46,752 nt of DNA from Clostridia bacterium (GTDB lineage Bacteria > Bacillota > Clostridia > Oscillospirales > Acutalibacteraceae), in NCBI GenBank assembly GCA_017531385.1, contig JAFXLD010000070.1:1-46752 (forward strand), read 5' to 3'. The notes beneath the pieces were generated by a model that saw only the letters and a program-made list of their open reading frames with translations, had not been told where the DNA came from and searched no databases. Below, in pieces: positions 23,394-30,914 of this stretch. Numbering within the stretch: position 1 is the first letter of the stretch; every line of letters begins with the position of its first letter. The position numbers and the translations under genes were made by a program.

Positions 23394-24722
23394 TTAGTAT
23401 TCAGTTGAATTATCAATATAAAAACTGTCAAACGATACAAGCTTCCCGTCTTTAAATTCAAGCTCAAGTACATCATCATATCCGTCTGGATAGCTTTCGT
23501 TTTCGTGTACACGAATCATAACACGGCATGAAGTGAAGCGTTCGCCGTTATCCTCAAGATAGTTTACGGAACAGGGGGTAAGTCCAAAACCGCAAAGCTC
23601 TTTCATAACATAGGATTCATCATCACCTGTTTTGAAATATTCACCTGATGAGATTCTTTCCATCTTATCCAAAGGTATATAGGGTGATATGCAATAATAT
23701 GAGGTGCTCAGATATATGCTTCTTGTCTGAGGTGTGTTGTTCTCTCCGAAATAAATACTTACCGTCATATTATCGCTTCGCCCTTTTCTGTACACATCAG
23801 ATTCGGGAAAATATTCATATTCAAATTTTTCAAGAATAGCTTTGAGTTTATCGTCTGATTTATCAAGCGGATTTGATTTTATAAAGTCGTCATTTATCTC
23901 ATATGATGCGTCTTCGGCGATTAGAGATCCAAGGAAATCATACGGAAACGCACCATTCAGATAATTTACTATGGTGCTTACACCCGATAAAATAACCGCC
24001 ACTGAAAAGAACACTGCAGTAATTATTTTAATTAGCTTCTTAGAAATCGGTTTTATGTTTATTTGCTTTTTTATGAAAATGATTGCGATAACAGAAAGAA
24101 GTATACTTAACGGAATCATTGCTGTGCCGAAAATGTTCATAATATTTTCAATTATAATTGAATCAAAAATATCGGCAAAATATTGCGGTAGTGTTGAAAA
24201 ACCTAATATTATCGGCAATACAAAAGGAACAGCATCTCCCATTGCAACAGAAAAAGCGAATGTTAAAACAATCAAAACAATATTCCAGATAATAATGAAA
24301 ACAGCAGGCTTGAGACTTTTGTTGACAAAAGTTCTGTAAAGAAGCCATGCATTGACTGCATAATACACAGCACTGAAAATGCCTTGTGCAAAATGTGCTG
24401 CACCGTATGAAAAACCAATGATTTGCAGTATTTCAGTACCGCCCAGGCCGAATACGAAAAATGCAATAAACAAAATGCCGACAATTAAAATTCGTGCAGT
24501 TGATTTTTTTATTCGCTTATTTATCAGCTTGTCAATTTGTTCTGAAACTGAAAAATCATCGTTTTTGACAGAAGTCAGAACAGGAATCGGCTCCGATATA
24601 ATTTTTTCATCAAAATAATCCATTAACACAGAGAACTTTTCTATGTCATTTTCTATTTCTGCTGCTTCTTCAGATGACAAATTTCCCTTTTTGTACTCTT
24701 CAATTTTTTCTTTGTAGGTCAT
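23394..24722 (-). CDS. Putative polytopic anti-sigma factor
   Basis: A 442-residue protein. Its first 80 residues are charged and start MTYKEKIEEYKKGNLSSEEA, a layout common in cytoplasmic anti-sigma segments (YKxGxLSxEE, with no HxxxCxxC zinc motif). About six hydrophobic segments follow between residues 75 and 255, then an external domain of about 180 residues with YEYFPESDVYRKGRSDNM and several cysteines. It overlaps the upstream ECF sigma gene (ATGA), so the two are translationally coupled. The role as anti-sigma or envelope sensor is inferred from topology and pairing, not from a recognised family. Confidence 0.7.
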   Translation of the reverse strand: MTYKEKIEEYKKGNLSSEEAAEIENDIEKFSVLMDYFDEKIISEPIPVLTSVKNDDFSVSEQIDKLINKRIKKSTARILIVGILFIAFFVFGLGGTEILQIIGFSYGAAHFAQGIFSAVYYAVNAWLLYRTFVNKSLKPAVFIIIWNIVLIVLTFAFSVAMGDAVPFVLPIILGFSTLPQYFADIFDSIIIENIMNIFGTAMIPLSILLSVIAIIFIKKQINIKPISKKLIKIITAVFFSVAVILSGVSTIVNYLNGAFPYDFLGSLIAEDASYEINDDFIKSNPLDKSDDKLKAILEKFEYEYFPESDVYRKGRSDNMTVSIYFGENNTPQTRSIYLSTSYYCISPYIPLDKMERISSGEYFKTGDDESYVMKELCGFGLTPCSVNYLEDNGERFTSCRVMIRVHENESYPDGYDDVLELEFKDGKLVSFDSFYIDNSTEY

Positions 24723-25204
24723 ATCTGCTCCTCCTTCATAAGTTTTTTCAGTTTTTCTCTTGCCCGTGTAGCGGTAACTCTGACAGTGGAATAGGGAATA
24801 CCTGTAATTGATGCTATTTCGTATTGTTTGAATCCCGAAAAATAATGCAGGGTTATTATTTTTCTCTCGTTTTCTTCCAGTAGCTGAATACAGTGATAAA
24901 GAGACTGATATTCATATCCGGAAATTATTCTGTCCGGTTCGGAAAAATCAATACTGTTTCTTTGCTCTTCATAATCTGAGTATCTTTTTTTATCTCTGAA
25001 ATAATCATATGTAAGGTTTGATGCAACCTTATAAAGCCATGGCAGAACAGAAACACAGTTTTTAGGCAATGAGATGATGGCTTTAACGAATGTTTCCTGC
25101 ATCAGGTCTTCCGCAACTTGTTCGTTGTGACAAAGAGAAAAAATATAAAGATAGATTCTTTTACTATGTTCTTTGTATATTTCTTCAATAATTTTTTCAG
25201 CCAT
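24719..25204 (-). CDS. ECF-type RNA polymerase sigma factor
   Basis: A 161-residue sigma factor with region 2 (YLYIFSLCHNEQVAEDLMQE through WLYKVASNLTYDYFRDKKR) and region 4 (LEENERKIITLHYFSGFKQY then EIASITGIPYSTVRVTATRA). The residues match the SigW/SigM-like group. ATG at 25204 is supported by GGGAGGTGGG immediately upstream; the frame extends six codons further but without a better SD. Its stop overlaps the downstream membrane gene. An ECF-like promoter upstream suggests autoregulation. Confidence 0.92.
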   Translation of the reverse strand: MAEKIIEEIYKEHSKRIYLYIFSLCHNEQVAEDLMQETFVKAIISLPKNCVSVLPWLYKVASNLTYDYFRDKKRYSDYEEQRNSIDFSEPDRIISGYEYQSLYHCIQLLEENERKIITLHYFSGFKQYEIASITGIPYSTVRVTATRAREKLKKLMKEEQI

Positions 25205-25227
25205 CTTCCCACCTCCCTGCATTAATA

Positions 25228-25255
25228 TAACGCTTTAAAATGCAGAATTGTTACA
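25228..25255 (-). promoter_or_regulatory. Candidate ECF-sigma promoter (autoregulatory)
   Basis: On the minus strand, TGTAAC (25255-25250) is followed after 17 bp by CGTTA (25232-25228), resembling ECF -35/-10 pairs (TGtAAC / CGT). No sigma-A promoter with good spacing is seen here. The rest of 25256-25435 holds nothing I can support. Confidence 0.4.
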
Positions 25256-25435
25256 AAATGAAAAAATTATTTTTTACTGAAAGATTTTTAATATTGTAAT
25301 ATTATTTTACAGCTTATAAATCTTGAATTCAATAATTAATTGTTTCATGCCCATGTAAATGATATTTGACAGCAATGTGGAAGCAGATTTTCAATCGGAA
25401 ATTGTTATATAAATATTTGCAATATCAGTAAAGAA

Positions 25436-25466
25436 AAATCAGCTCCACACCGTGTGGGGCTGATTT
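25436..25466 (-). terminator. Intrinsic terminator of the permease/C-S lyase operon
   Basis: Arms AAATCAGCTCCACAC and GTGTGGGGCTGATTT form a 15-bp stem. On the minus strand the stem is followed by TTTTTC. Confidence 0.85.
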
Positions 25467-25481
25467 GCTGTATATAGGTTT

Positions 25482-26870
25482 TCAGTTGGTTGCCAGACTT
25501 TCTTCGGCTGCCTGTTCAGCCTGTTCTTTTGCCATTTCAAGAGCTTTAAGGTCGATTTTTCCTGCCTTGATTCTATAGAAACTGAATGCAAAGAGGAATA
25601 CAACCATGCCGATGAGGAAATACTGGTCGCCTGCTTCAAGTGTTGTGAAAAGTGAAACACTGATGAGCAAATCTGCAATAATTGCAAGAATGATTGTTAT
25701 AACAAAAGCTGCTTTAGGCATATGGAAAAAGCTGTTTTTCCATGCATCCGGATACTTTTTAAGGAGCTTGAACATAAGACAGTTGTTGATGAGATTGAGA
25801 ATCATAACAGGTATCATCATAAGTGAGATAAGGTCATCAAGTCCCATATCAACGAAAACGGGCACAATTGCAACGATGTAAAGCACAAGCATCATTACCC
25901 AGGGATAGCCTTTTTTAGTTTTCTTGCCGAGAACTGATGGGAGCCAACCGTCTTCGATTGTTGCAAGCATGGGATGCTGAACACCTGCAATGGCACCGTA
26001 AAGTGAAGTTGCAATTGCAAAACAAGCACCGCCGAGAGTGAAGATAACATAAATCGCATGGGGGAATATCTTTTCTGCAACAACACCGAGGTTTTTGTCT
26101 GCAACCTGTTCAATGGGAAGAACACCTGCAGTTACAATTGCGATAAGAACATAAACAATCATAACTACGAATGAAGCAATAAGAATAGCCTTGGGAAGTG
26201 AACGCTTGGGGTCTTTTGCATCGGGGGTCATTTCAATTGGTCTTGTTGCACCCTGACAGGCAAAACTCATCATCGCAACAGCCATAATGAAACCGAAAGG
26301 CCCGTCACTGAAATAACCTTCCGACATTGGATTTGCAGTTGAAAAATCAACTTGGGGAAGTCCTGCAAATATGTAAACAAGAAGAGAAAGTATAAGCACA
26401 CCAACCATTATAAGATTGAATTTACCCATAAATTTACCGCCGAGGAAAGTTGTTGCAAAGAAAAGCGTGATAATGCCGATTGCAACAAACTTGCCGTAGG
26501 GTTCAATCTGCGGGAATATGATTGATGCATATTCAACAACAGACAGACCGTACATTGCAAATGCAAGGCCTGAGAAAATACTTGAAATTGCAGTAACACC
26601 GACAAGAAGCGGAGGCTGAAGAAGTGCCGACTGACTGTAATTACCGCCTGGGAGCACAAACATACCCGACATAAGAGTTTTGTAAGCATAAGCGAAAAGA
26701 ACAACTATACAGGCACAGACAAGTGCAAGAGTGATAGACCTGCCCGTAAAGCCGATTGCTGTACCCATTGAAACAAAAATGCCTGAGCCGATACAGTTGC
26801 CTATTCCGTAACAGGAAAGCTCGGCAACACTCAGTTTCTTTTTACCTTCTTTTTTAACGGTATCTTTCAT
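25482..26870 (-). CDS. APC-family amino acid permease
   Basis: A 462-residue integral membrane protein with about 12 hydrophobic segments. The first helix carries the APC substrate motif GIGNCIGSGIFVSMGTAIGF. Further on are FACQGATRPIEMTPDAKDPK (the helix 6 / loop 6-7 signature) and VQHPMLATIEDGWLPSVLGK, typical of the amino acid-polyamine-organocation family. TAAGGAG precedes the ATG. It follows the C-S lyase/redoxin fusion gene by 12 bp in the same operon, so a sulfur amino acid such as cystathionine, cystine or methionine is a reasonable but unproven substrate. Confidence 0.9.
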   Translation of the reverse strand: MKDTVKKEGKKKLSVAELSCYGIGNCIGSGIFVSMGTAIGFTGRSITLALVCACIVVLFAYAYKTLMSGMFVLPGGNYSQSALLQPPLLVGVTAISSIFSGLAFAMYGLSVVEYASIIFPQIEPYGKFVAIGIITLFFATTFLGGKFMGKFNLIMVGVLILSLLVYIFAGLPQVDFSTANPMSEGYFSDGPFGFIMAVAMMSFACQGATRPIEMTPDAKDPKRSLPKAILIASFVVMIVYVLIAIVTAGVLPIEQVADKNLGVVAEKIFPHAIYVIFTLGGACFAIATSLYGAIAGVQHPMLATIEDGWLPSVLGKKTKKGYPWVMMLVLYIVAIVPVFVDMGLDDLISLMMIPVMILNLINNCLMFKLLKKYPDAWKNSFFHMPKAAFVITIILAIIADLLISVSLFTTLEAGDQYFLIGMVVFLFAFSFYRIKAGKIDLKALEMAKEQAEQAAEESLATN

Positions 26871-26882
26871 TTTAACAGCTCC

Positions 26883-28652
26883 TTACTTTCTGAGAATTTT
26901 TATGATGTCTTTAACATCGGGGAAATCTGTCATTGTCTTTGCATAGTGTGAATAGGTCACATTCATATCTTTATCAACTGCAACAAAAGCGCAAAGCTGA
27001 TTTTCTCTGGGACCTTCTTTTTCTTCGGAAGCCGGTGCTATTGCTGAATTGACCGACTCAATCATATCGAGATTGAGAAGTTTATAAACATTCTTGCCGA
27101 TAACGAATTCAATCAGTTTATCCCCTGCGAGCATATTGACAATTCCGTCTGCTTCAAAGACATTGTATTTGTCATACAGTTCACATTTCGGGTCTGCCAC
27201 AAGTTCAAAGGGATATTTTTTCTGATGCTTTGCAAGTGTGTAAACATCATTCTGCAGAACGAATTTCATATCATAACCCATGGATCTGAAAACAGGATAT
27301 GCCGCTGTGAATGATGCAAGAAGCACTTTACACAGCTCACAATCATAGAATCTTGAGAAAATGATGAATGTTTTTCTGCTGCCGTCAATTGTCTTTTCTG
27401 TTCCGTCAGTTGCTGTATAAATGAAGTTTTCGAGTTTTTCACCCACAGCAAGAGTTTTGTGATAAGGTTTGCCGTTTTCTTCCCAATCTGCTCTTACTTC
27501 TTCCACAGCCTTCTTGAATCGTTCAAGAGCCTTTTCTATAGTCACCTTTGCACAGGCAAGGTTGATTCGCTGAAAACCTCTGCCGAGAGGCCCGAACATT
27601 TCGCCGTTGTCAAGATACAGTCCTGCACCTTCAAGCATTCTGCGCAGTTCAATGTGTGTCATACCGAGTTTTCTCATATCGAGCCACTGAAGATATGTGC
27701 CTTCAAGAGGATAAACCTTTATTTCCGGGAAATGCTCTGCCATAAAGTTTTCAACAAGAACAGCATTTTCGTGAACAATGGTAAGGAGTTCATCGAGCCA
27801 GTCTTCACATTCGTTGTATGCGGCTATGCAGGCAGGGTAAGCGAAAATATTAAGTCCCATCTGCATATTGAAAAGTGAACAGGCGGTTGCCTTTGCTCTG
27901 ATTTTTGCATTGGGAATGATTATATTAGAACACTGAAGTCCTGCAAGGTTGAATGTTTTGCTGGGAGCAGTGCAGACTGCAATATTGTCAAGGACAAAAT
28001 CACCCACATTTGCCATAACGGTATGCTCATAACCGGGCATTATCAGATCGTGATGAATTTCATCGTCGATGATAAATACATCGTTGCGGCAACAGATGTC
28101 GGCAACCTTTTTAAGCTCTTCTTTTGTCCATACTCTGCCTACAGGATTGTGAGGATTGCAGAAAAGAAGTGCTTTTGCTTTTTTGCATTTCTTTTCAAGG
28201 TCCGAATAGTCAATTTCATATCTGCCATTAGTATCAATCAGTTCGCTGTAAACAATCTTTCTGCTTTTTGCAAGAACAGCCATATCAAATGGGTAATAAA
28301 CAGGAGTGAGAATGATTACGCCGTCACCGGGATTTGTGCTTGCCTGAATGAGCACGGCAAGAGCATCAACAACACCGGGAGTGTTGATAATCCATTCTTT
28401 TTTCACATCGAAGTCGTGTTTACGCTTCATCCATGAAGTAACTGCATCAAAATATTCCTCAGTGGGGCTTGTATAGCCGAGAACGGAATTTTCAGCAGTC
28501 TTCTTTATTGCTTCAACAATCTGCGGTGCAGGGTAGAACTCCATATCAGCCACAGAAAGAGGCACAAATTCAGGTGAGGCATTTTTTGCACCGTTCCATT
28601 TGTTACTGCCGCAACCACGACGGTCAGGGATGCTTGTAAAATCGTATTTCAC
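26883..28652 (-). CDS. PatB/MalY-type C-S lyase fused to a CxxC redoxin domain
   Basis: A 589-residue two-domain protein. Residues 1-395 form a fold-type I PLP enzyme of the PatB/MalY group (cystathionine beta-lyase-like). It has the N-terminal VADMEFYPAP, CNPHNPVGRVW, DDEIHHDLI and the Schiff-base lysine Lys232 in APSKTFNLAGLQ. These enzymes split cystathionine, cysteine or related thioethers to a thiol or H2S, pyruvate and ammonia. From about residue 400 an AhpC/TSA-thioredoxin-like domain begins, with FSRFYDCELCKVLLASF giving a C438-x-x-C441 pair. The GTG start at 28652 has AAAAGGAGTGG upstream. Such a fusion is unusual: the redox domain could handle the sulfide or persulfide released by the lyase. 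The operon partner is an APC permease. Confidence 0.88.
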   Translation of the reverse strand: MKYDFTSIPDRRGCGSNKWNGAKNASPEFVPLSVADMEFYPAPQIVEAIKKTAENSVLGYTSPTEEYFDAVTSWMKRKHDFDVKKEWIINTPGVVDALAVLIQASTNPGDGVIILTPVYYPFDMAVLAKSRKIVYSELIDTNGRYEIDYSDLEKKCKKAKALLFCNPHNPVGRVWTKEELKKVADICCRNDVFIIDDEIHHDLIMPGYEHTVMANVGDFVLDNIAVCTAPSKTFNLAGLQCSNIIIPNAKIRAKATACSLFNMQMGLNIFAYPACIAAYNECEDWLDELLTIVHENAVLVENFMAEHFPEIKVYPLEGTYLQWLDMRKLGMTHIELRRMLEGAGLYLDNGEMFGPLGRGFQRINLACAKVTIEKALERFKKAVEEVRADWEENGKPYHKTLAVGEKLENFIYTATDGTEKTIDGSRKTFIIFSRFYDCELCKVLLASFTAAYPVFRSMGYDMKFVLQNDVYTLAKHQKKYPFELVADPKCELYDKYNVFEADGIVNMLAGDKLIEFVIGKNVYKLLNLDMIESVNSAIAPASEEKEGPRENQLCAFVAVDKDMNVTYSHYAKTMTDFPDVKDIIKILRK

Positions 28653-28685
28653 TTAAACCACTCCTTTTCTTTATTCTTTAAATTC

Positions 28686-28730
28686 ATTATATCAATGCAC
28701 ATTGACATTATCAAGTTAATCTGTTAAAAT
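28686..28730. promoter_or_regulatory. Overlapping divergent sigma-A promoters
   Basis: The plus promoter is TTGACA (28702-28707), 17 bp, TAAAAT (28725-28730). The minus promoter is TTGATA (28714-28709), 17 bp, TATAAT (28691-28686). The two -35 boxes sit 1 bp apart within each other's spacer, so polymerase binding should be mutually exclusive. They serve the C-S lyase operon and the amidotransferase-like gene. Confidence 0.75.
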
Positions 28731-28761
28731 TTTTTCAGAAAATATTTTTAAGGAGACCTCC

Positions 28762-29454
28762 ATGAGTATTGTAATTGCCATGCCTCAGATGGGCACAGAC
28801 CTTTTCAGAAAGTATATGAAAAGCAAATATGTAAAAAGCCTTGAAAGAGCAGGTGCAGAAGTTCAATGGATTGAGCTTGACGATACGGAAAAGGCGATAA
28901 CTGAAGCACTTGCCTGTGACGGTCTGCTTCTTCCCGGCGGTGCAGATATTGAGCCTGCACTTTACGGCAGACAGAGGGAAGAGAAATGCGGTAAACCCAA
29001 TGAACTGCGTGATAAAGCAGAGTTCGAGATATATAATGCTTTTGTAAAAACAAAAAAGCCGATTCTGTGTATCTGCAGAGGTTTTCAGCTTCTGAATGTT
29101 GTAAACGGCGGAACTCTGCATCAGGATATTGCAGATATAAAGAAATGCAGTCACTCAAGTTTTCTTAAAAGAGCAAAAGCAATTCATAATGTAACAATTA
29201 CGGAAAATACAAAGCTTTCTGAAATCTTCACAAGTTCTGTAGTCGGTGTCAACAGTATGCATCATCAGGCAACAGAAGATGTGGGCAAAAATCTCGTTGT
29301 TTCAGCTATCAGCGAAGACGGATTTGTTGAAGCACTTGAACTGAAAGACCACCCGTTCTGTATAGGTGTACAGTGGCATCCCGAGCATATGAGTAAAACC
29401 GATGTTTCTCAGCAAAAGCTTTTTGACGAATTTGTTGATGAATGTAAAAAATGA
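28762..29454 (+). CDS. Class I glutamine amidotransferase-like hydrolase (peptidase C26, PuuD-like)
   Basis: A 230-residue cytoplasmic enzyme of the gamma-glutamyl hydrolase family. It has LLLPGGADIEPALYG, the nucleophile elbow CICRGFQLLN with Cys105, and the catalytic His206/Glu208 in GVQWHPEHM. The closest characterised type removes glutamate from gamma-glutamyl-GABA or other gamma-glutamyl amides. AAGGAG precedes the ATG by about 7 nt. It is divergent from the sulfur-lyase operon with interleaved promoters, so a role in turnover of gamma-glutamyl peptides such as glutathione breakdown products is conceivable, but this is inference. Confidence 0.9.
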   Translation: MSIVIAMPQMGTDLFRKYMKSKYVKSLERAGAEVQWIELDDTEKAITEALACDGLLLPGGADIEPALYGRQREEKCGKPNELRDKAEFEIYNAFVKTKKPILCICRGFQLLNVVNGGTLHQDIADIKKCSHSSFLKRAKAIHNVTITENTKLSEIFTSSVVGVNSMHHQATEDVGKNLVVSAISEDGFVEALELKDHPFCIGVQWHPEHMSKTDVSQQKLFDEFVDECKK

Positions 29455-29537
29455 TGACAGCCGACTGACTGACAAAAATTCACAAAGGCGGAAGAGTAAC
29501 TCAGGTCGATAAACTTGAATTTGTCGGGACTGTTTGT

Positions 29538-29610
29538 CGTAGGGAATGCCCATTGGGCATTCCGTAAAATTTGATTAAATCCGTGACGGACGGCAATGGT
29601 CGCCCCTACG
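29538..29610. repeat. Small inverted-repeat intergenic element
   Basis: CGTAGGG (29538-29544) and CCCCTACG (29603-29610) form terminal inverted repeats. Inside is a perfect GGAATGCCC/GGGCATTCC hairpin (29543-29563) and a CCGTGACGGACGG segment. It is non-coding and looks like a REP/MITE-type element. The remainder of 29455-29732 has no other recognisable feature. Confidence 0.5.
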
Positions 29611-29732
29611 CCGTATCAATTAATCTGTTCGATAAATTCCAATTTGCAGAAGTCTGAACGATGCTTGAATAAATGAGCGATTTCTTTGATGTGAATGGTC
29701 TTATTCGCCGTTTATTATATATGGAGGTAATT

Positions 29733-30914
29733 ATGGCAACCATGCTTCTTGTTGTAATTTATATTGCATTTATAGGTCTTGGTATCCCTGATTCTCTTAT
29801 GGGCTCTGCATGGCCTGCTATTCATACAGAACTGAACATGCCCGTTGAAGCAGTGAGTGTACTCACTTTTATTATTTCAGGTTGTACTGTGTTATCAAGT
29901 ATGTTCAGCGCGGGAATTCTCAATAAATTCGGAACAGCTAAGGTTACAGCATTCAGTACAGCTATGACTGCGGCGGCTTTGTTCGGTTTCTCTGTTGTCC
30001 CGTTCTTTTGGGTTATGATACCGTTAGCCATTATTCTCGGACTCGGTGCCGGTGCGATTGATTCGGGACTTAATAATTATGTGGCACTTAACTGTAAAGC
30101 AAGCCATATGAATTTTCTGCATTGTTTTTACGGTGTTGGGGTAAGTCTGAGTCCTTATCTTATGTCACAGGCATTAACGGATACAGGTTGGCGTAACGGT
30201 TATCGCTATGCTTTTTATGTTCAGACAGTCATCACATTGTTGCTGATTGCATCTTTGCCTCTGTGGAAAAAGATACAATCAGCAGAGCAGACAGAAGAGG
30301 AAAAAGGAATAAACCTCACTCTTCTGCAGATGGCAAAAAAGTCCGAAGTCCGTCAGGTATGGATTTTTATGCTTGCGACAAATGCAATTGAATATGCCTG
30401 CGGAGTATGGGGAAGTACATATCTTGTAACAGAAAAAGGATTCAGGACAGAACACGGAGCACTTGCGCTGACTATTTATTATGTCGGAATGTCTGTGGGA
30501 CGCTTTGTTTCAGGTTTGCTTTCAGCTAAAATCAGCACATGGAAACGTATCGGTATAGGTGCAGCCATTCTTGCTCCTGCTGTTGCAATTATGCTTCTGC
30601 CCTTGCCGGGTATTGTTTCTGTAATTGCTTTGTTCTTTATAGGTTTAGGAAATGGCTCTATCTATCCGAATATGATACATCTGACACCTCACAATTTCGG
30701 CAAAGAAGTTTCACAAGCAATTATGGGTTCGCAGATAGCATTCGCTTACATCGGTGTTATGCTGGCACCTCCTATGGTCAGCCTTATAAGTGCACTTTTT
30801 GGAATAAAAGTATATCCTGTTTTTCTTGCCGTACTCTATGTGATAATGATTATCGCACTGAAATGCTTTATAAATCGGTTAAAAAAGCAGGGAAGATACA
30901 ATTCAAATGTCTGA
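29733..30914 (+). CDS. MFS transporter
   Basis: A 393-residue carrier with about 12 hydrophobic segments. It begins MATMLLVVIYIAFIGLGIPD, with the GIPDSLMGSAWPAI signature of the FucP/Bsr-like MFS branch, and has LGLGAGAIDSGLNNYVALNC in helix 5. ATG at 29733 is chosen because GGAGG lies 5 nt upstream; the open frame reaches further back but without an SD. It overlaps the GH106-like gene by 8 bp (ATGTCTGA), so import of a sugar or glycoside and its intracellular hydrolysis are probably coupled. Confidence 0.88.
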   Translation: MATMLLVVIYIAFIGLGIPDSLMGSAWPAIHTELNMPVEAVSVLTFIISGCTVLSSMFSAGILNKFGTAKVTAFSTAMTAAALFGFSVVPFFWVMIPLAIILGLGAGAIDSGLNNYVALNCKASHMNFLHCFYGVGVSLSPYLMSQALTDTGWRNGYRYAFYVQTVITLLLIASLPLWKKIQSAEQTEEEKGINLTLLQMAKKSEVRQVWIFMLATNAIEYACGVWGSTYLVTEKGFRTEHGALALTIYYVGMSVGRFVSGLLSAKISTWKRIGIGAAILAPAVAIMLLPLPGIVSVIALFFIGLGNGSIYPNMIHLTPHNFGKEVSQAIMGSQIAFAYIGVMLAPPMVSLISALFGIKVYPVFLAVLYVIMIIALKCFINRLKKQGRYNSNV

